DNA of 35,759 nt from Spirochaetaceae bacterium (GTDB lineage: Bacteria > Spirochaetota > Spirochaetia > Treponematales > Breznakiellaceae). The notes under the pieces are model-generated. The model searched no databases. It saw nothing but the letters and a program-made list of their open reading frames with translations, and was not told where the DNA came from. Made by a program: the position numbers and the translations under genes. Numbering within the stretch: position 1 is the first letter of the stretch; every line of letters begins with the position of its first letter. The stretch lies in assembly GCA_031281945.1 (NCBI GenBank), contig JAITER010000014.1:1-35759 (forward strand), written 5' to 3'. Of this stretch, positions 32,951 through 35,759 are shown in pieces.

Positions 32951-34057
32951 TCACCCTCTAACGATATAATTAAGTCTTTCAAAAAGCCTTGATTCTCGTT
33001 TTGAATTTTTTATTTTTTCCTGTTGCGTCAAAAACCATTCTTTAAAAGGCTCCAGCTCCGCAACGCCGCGCATAGCTCCAGTTGCGTAGGCCGTCCAATA
33101 ATTGTCCGGCAGGCCGGCGAGCGGCAAAAGAGGCGTCAGTAATGAAGGGTCTCCGTTATTAACCGCCTCCATCACCGTTTGTTCAATTTCTTTTTTGGTA
33201 AGAAAGACTGGGCCTTCAGAAAGGTTTAGGCCGGAATAAGACGCCAGAATATACCGGGCCTCTTTTGCGTAAGGCCCCTCTGGGAACAAGTCTATGCACC
33301 GTTCAGCAAATTCCGCGCTTACAGCCCCTGTTGTATGTCTTGCTCCAAAGTACCAGTATGGGGGAAAACTGCTGTAACGGGCCCTTATCGCGGCGTATTC
33401 GGCGTTTCTGTATCGCGCCCGCCGGCTGTCAGCGTCAGAAATATTTATTTCGCCTTCGCAAACAAGCCGCACCCAATGCAAAAAATCATCCGGTTCGTCG
33501 TCTGTATCCAAAGACATTTCTTTTAGGCTGGAAAGCGTTTTCTCATAACGGCCGTCAGTAAAATCGAGCAATGCGTTGCATATCAGTATAGCCCGCATTT
33601 TATTTTCCATAGAAACATCGGGCGCTTTTTCTTTATCCAAATATAAAGTTTTAATTTTTTGCAGGCCGTCTTTAACAGCTTTTTTCTCCATGGGCTTTTT
33701 ATCCGCTTTGCCGTCTCCGGCAAGGCCGCCGTAGGAATAAGCCCACTGCAACTCCTTAAAAGCGGCCGTTACAGCGCCTGAATAATCGCCGGCGTTTTCG
33801 CGTAACGTTGATTCCGCAAGCCCCATTCCTGGCAGAAACCCGTTGGAACGTTCAAATTCAGATATTGCGTCTAACGCGGCCCTTTCCCGTTCTCCGTAAT
33901 TTTCCGGTTTAAAATTTAAGTTTTGGGCTTTAGCGGCGTCTTCGTTTTGCAAAACGCACACGGCGTCTTTATTTTTTACGGCGCACGAACTTGTAAATAC
34001 AAAAGCGAGCAATCCAAAAACCAAAACGGATATTTCCGGTTTGTTAATTATTTCCAT
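32951..34057 (-). CDS. Lipoprotein with helical repeat-like sequence
   Basis: A 368-residue predicted lipoprotein: signal peptide 1-24 with FTSSC (Cys25). The mature part is largely helical (ALDAISEFERSNGFLPGM, AVTAAFKELQWAYSYGGLAG, MRAILICNALLDFTDGRYEKTLSSLKEM), resembling degenerate TPR units. A later part includes EFAERCIDLFPEGPYAKEARYILASYSG. I do not recognise a named family. AGAGG lies seven bases before ATG 34057. Its stop is five bases before the next start, so it forms a two-gene unit with the TPR lipoprotein. The upstream region is repeat copy C. Confidence 0.6.
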   Translation of the reverse strand: MEIINKPEISVLVFGLLAFVFTSSCAVKNKDAVCVLQNEDAAKAQNLNFKPENYGERERAALDAISEFERSNGFLPGMGLAESTLRENAGDYSGAVTAAFKELQWAYSYGGLAGDGKADKKPMEKKAVKDGLQKIKTLYLDKEKAPDVSMENKMRAILICNALLDFTDGRYEKTLSSLKEMSLDTDDEPDDFLHWVRLVCEGEINISDADSRRARYRNAEYAAIRARYSSFPPYWYFGARHTTGAVSAEFAERCIDLFPEGPYAKEARYILASYSGLNLSEGPVFLTKKEIEQTVMEAVNNGDPSLLTPLLPLAGLPDNYWTAYATGAMRGVAELEPFKEWFLTQQEKIKNSKRESRLFERLNYIVRG

Positions 34058-34104
34058 GTCATATCCTCTTTAATACATTTACAGAGATATGAGCGTTTTT
34101 GCTT

Positions 34105-34190
34105 GATTGGACTTGTTCGCTCGCCGCCCTGGTTGGTTGCCGCCCAAGTCTTGCAAAACGCCTGGCATTTGGCGTTTTCAAGCGGATTGG
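34105..34190 (-). repeat. Dispersed palindromic repeat, copy C
   Basis: The reverse complement matches copy B nearly base for base over about 75 bases, with an extra GCG. GATTGG occurs at both ends (34105-34110 and 34185-34190, within GATTGGaCTT and GATTGGtCTT), which could be a duplicated target or element termini. It occupies the divergent region between the lipoprotein gene at 34057 and acylphosphatase. Confidence 0.85.
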
Positions 34191-34192
34191 TC

Positions 34193-34222
34193 TTAATAAA
34201 AAAAATATTTTTTTGTTATAAT
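34193..34222 (+). promoter_or_regulatory. Promoter of acylphosphatase, predicted leaderless
   Basis: -35-like TTAATA (34193-34198, 4 of 6), 18 bases, then a perfect -10 TATAAT (34217-34222). The A of ATG 34229 is exactly seven bases past the -10 box. The promoter begins three bases beyond repeat copy C. Confidence 0.65.
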
Positions 34223-34228
34223 TCCTGT

Positions 34229-34507
34229 ATGGCAAATGCGGCGTTTAAGGCGATAATACGGGGGCGGGTTCAGGGGGTCGGCTTTAGGTACAGCGCAAAA
34301 AGCGAGGCCGACAAATATCATTTAACAGGATGGGTGCGGAACCTTAACGATGGTTCCGTTGAGGTATGGGCGGAAGGTCTTGAATACCCGTTAAAGCGCT
34401 TTTTGGAATGGCTTAACAAGGGGCCGTCCTGGGCGCAGGTAGATTCTGTTGAATCGTGGGAACAGCAACCGTCAGGCGGCTACAAATCTTTTAAAATCGT
34501 AATGTAA
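34229..34507 (+). CDS. acyP: Acylphosphatase
   Basis: A 92-residue cytoplasmic enzyme that hydrolyses acylphosphates such as acetyl phosphate and 1,3-bisphosphoglycerate. It matches the family's normal length of about 90-100 residues and carries both signatures: GRVQGVGFRY (12-21, catalytic Arg) and GWVRNLNDGSVEVWAEG (34-50, catalytic Asn), then the late strand GYKSFKIVM. The frame is open further upstream through repeat copy C, but ATG 34229 is correct on family length and on the promoter immediately before it. It is a stand-alone gene ended by the terminator at 34681-34724. Confidence 0.95.
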   Translation: MANAAFKAIIRGRVQGVGFRYSAKSEADKYHLTGWVRNLNDGSVEVWAEGLEYPLKRFLEWLNKGPSWAQVDSVESWEQQPSGGYKSFKIVM

Positions 34508-34534
34508 CATACCGCTTATAAATAAGTCCATTCA

Positions 34535-34572
34535 GCCTGTTCCAAAACCCGGTTAGTTTTGAAAGGCTCTTA
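34535..34572 (-). repeat. Second repeat type, intergenic copy
   Basis: On the - strand TTTCAAAACTAACCGGGTTT and flanks align with the + strand of 23984-24022 (22 of 28 bases in the core, plus the preceding AAGAG). Palindromic in character. Confidence 0.45.
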
Positions 34573-34591
34573 CAGTTTCTCCGGCTAAAGC

Positions 34592-34645
34592 CTTCCAAAA
34601 CCGCCTTTTTCAAGGTTGCGGTTCCAAGACTTTAGGTTTTGGAAG
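34592..34645. repeat. Imperfect inverted repeat
   Basis: CTTCCAAAACC (34592-34602) is perfectly complementary to GGTTTTGGAAG (34635-34645). An alternative inner stem pairs AACCGC (34600-34605) with GCGGTT (34618-34623), so two competing folds exist. Function is unknown; it could belong with the adjacent repeat element. Nothing coding is seen between 34508 and 34762. Confidence 0.6.
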
Positions 34646-34680
34646 CGCCTTCATTGTTAAACAAGCGTATTGCGTATTTA

Positions 34681-34724
34681 AAACAAAAAGCCTTCCGGGT
34701 TTTTCTCCGAAAGGCTTTTTGTTT
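34681..34724. terminator. Strong bidirectional intrinsic terminator
   Basis: AAACAAAAAGCCTT (34681-34694) pairs perfectly with AAGGCTTTTTGTTT (34711-34724), with an inner CGG/CCG extension and a T-rich loop. T-runs occur in both directions, so it can end the acylphosphatase transcript (+) and the alpha-glucan phosphorylase transcript (-). Confidence 0.9.
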
Positions 34725-34762
34725 TGTCTGCTTCTAAAAAACCAAATGCGGCGTCTATAAGT

Positions 34763-35759
34763 CTAGGCCCATTTTAAATAGCCCTGGCGGAAGGGGTGAA
34801 CAAGGGCGTCGTGCTTTGGAAGTATACGAACCGTATGCCCCTGCAATCCGGTGTCGTTGCACTGTATTTTTACATGAAACTTGTAACCGCCGCTTTCTTC
34901 TTTGGCGCCCGCATTCATTTCGGTGCATAAGGCTTCCTCAATCATTTTTGTTTGATTAGATATAGGGCCGTGATAGAGTTGAACGGTTACATCATCAGGG
35001 CTAAGGCGGCCAAGTTCAATATAAACGGTTATATTAATGCCGTCTCCGCGTTGCATTATAGGCTTTGCGTCGGAGGTAATTTCGCCAATTTTAATATCAT
35101 TCCAGGCGGAGCTAAGTTTTTCAAAATATTCAGCCAACTGTTTAGGTTCTTCGTAGCCGCTTTTTTGAATCCGCTGATAGTTTTTAAGAGCCGGAAAATA
35201 AAACTTATTGGAATAATCCATAAGCATACGGTGGCTCGACATAGACTGGCCGATCTGCTTCATACAGCTTTTCATCCGCCTGATCCATTCCCGGGGAAGA
35301 CCGTCACGACCGCGCTGATAGAACAGGGGGATAATCTCCCGCTCCAGAAGATCATAGAGGGCTTTGCTTTCTATATCGTCCTGAAGGTTGGTATCAACGT
35401 ACTCCTCCCCCCGTCCTATGGCCCAGCCAACTTCGGGGTTATAGGCTTCGTCCCACCAGCCGTCGAGGATGGAACAGTTGAGAACACCGTTTATGGCCGC
35501 CTTCATGCCGCTGGTCCCGGAAGCCTCCAGGGGCCGGCGGGGGGTATTAAGCCAGAGGTCCGCGCCGCTGGTAAGATAGTGCGCCATATTCATGTCATAA
35601 TTTTCCAGAAAAACGATCCGGCTCTGCACATCGTGTTCTTCGGCAAAATGGACGATACTGCGGATCAGTTCTTTTCCGGGCATATCCATGGGATGGGCCT
35701 TACCGGCAAAAATCAACTGGATGGGTCTCTCGGTATCATTTAAGAGTTTGAGGAGCCGT
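34763..35759 (-). CDS. glgP: Alpha-glucan (glycogen/maltodextrin) phosphorylase, C-terminal part
   Basis: A partial gene: the frame runs off the right edge, so only the last 332 or so residues are visible. GT35 phosphorylases release glucose-1-phosphate from alpha-1,4-glucan using pyridoxal phosphate. Diagnostic blocks are IFAGKAHPMDMPGKELI, then NYDMNMAHYLTSGADLWLN and PLEASGTSGMKAAINGVLN, whose Lys is the expected PLP-binding residue, and SILDGWWDEAYNPEVGWAIG. The GWWDEAY form and the C-terminal beta-rich tail after about residue 200 (VTVQLYHGPIS) match the shorter, Thermotoga/Thermus-like alpha-glucan phosphorylase subfamily rather than classical MalP/GlgP. It is more GC-rich than the - strand block to its left. 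Confidence 0.92.
   Translation of the reverse strand, partial: RLLKLLNDTERPIQLIFAGKAHPMDMPGKELIRSIVHFAEEHDVQSRIVFLENYDMNMAHYLTSGADLWLNTPRRPLEASGTSGMKAAINGVLNCSILDGWWDEAYNPEVGWAIGRGEEYVDTNLQDDIESKALYDLLEREIIPLFYQRGRDGLPREWIRRMKSCMKQIGQSMSSHRMLMDYSNKFYFPALKNYQRIQKSGYEEPKQLAEYFEKLSSAWNDIKIGEITSDAKPIMQRGDGINITVYIELGRLSPDDVTVQLYHGPISNQTKMIEEALCTEMNAGAKEESGGYKFHVKIQCNDTGLQGHTVRILPKHDALVHPFRQGYLKWA

Noticed and set aside
33923-34228. N-terminal extension of acylphosphatase by about 100 residues
   Set aside because: It would run through the lipoprotein gene's antisense strand and repeat copy C; the family is about 92 residues long and the promoter sits at 34193-34222.
34952-35743. Open frame of 263 codons on the + strand at the right edge
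   Set aside because: Antisense to alpha-glucan phosphorylase, whose - strand frame has clear family motifs.

Overview
This window most likely comes from a spirochaete, Treponema-like, but I infer this from sequence style alone. The clues are lipoprotein signals with permissive lipoboxes (bulky residue at -3, Ser or Gly at -1), a very large secreted helical protein of a kind I associate with Treponema and Leptospira, many periplasmic and outer-membrane proteins of unknown function, a 15-C homopolymer tract, and strongly mosaic base composition. No rRNA, tRNA, CRISPR array, insertion sequence or complete prophage was seen.

Layout. Bases 1-359 hold the end of an upstream frame, the poly-C tract, an orphan coding-like remnant and a strong promoter. 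Bases 360-8289 (+ strand) carry a CsgG/LpoB-like outer-membrane protein, a DEAD-box helicase, hisG, an RlmB-type 2'-O-methyltransferase, thiamine pyrophosphokinase coupled to a metallophosphoesterase and a ParB-like DGNHR protein, and an SH3-domain lipoprotein. Bases 8370-34057 are all on the - strand. In transcription order they encode two TPR-type lipoproteins, a small lipoprotein, a TolC-like channel, a membrane-fusion lipoprotein, two Ig-like (Big_5/SbsA type) lipoproteins, two RND transporter subunits, the 3251-residue giant protein, and a small secreted protein with an Asp-rich loop and helical repeats. The right end holds acylphosphatase (+) and, after a strong bidirectional terminator, the 3' part of an alpha-glucan phosphorylase gene (-).

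How they fit. The block at 19197-31946 is a nearly gapless operon that looks like a complete tripartite RND export machine with two unusual Ig-like lipoproteins built in. The giant protein begins 134 bases downstream on the same strand, behind its own promoter, and ends in a cysteine-peptidase-like (NlpC/P60 or CHAP) domain. That arrangement suggests, without proving it, that surface export or envelope remodelling is the theme of the - strand block.

Three observations cut across genes. (1) The first gene of all five + strand transcription units has a sigma70-like -10 box ending 5 to 8 bases before the start codon and no Shine-Dalgarno sequence, which implies leaderless mRNAs; operon-internal genes do have Shine-Dalgarno sequences. 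(2) A dispersed palindromic repeat of about 80 bp occurs four times. One copy encodes part of the signal-peptide n-region of the giant protein, and another encodes the last 28 or so residues of an RND transporter. (3) A second short repeat type is also read in frame inside the other RND transporter.
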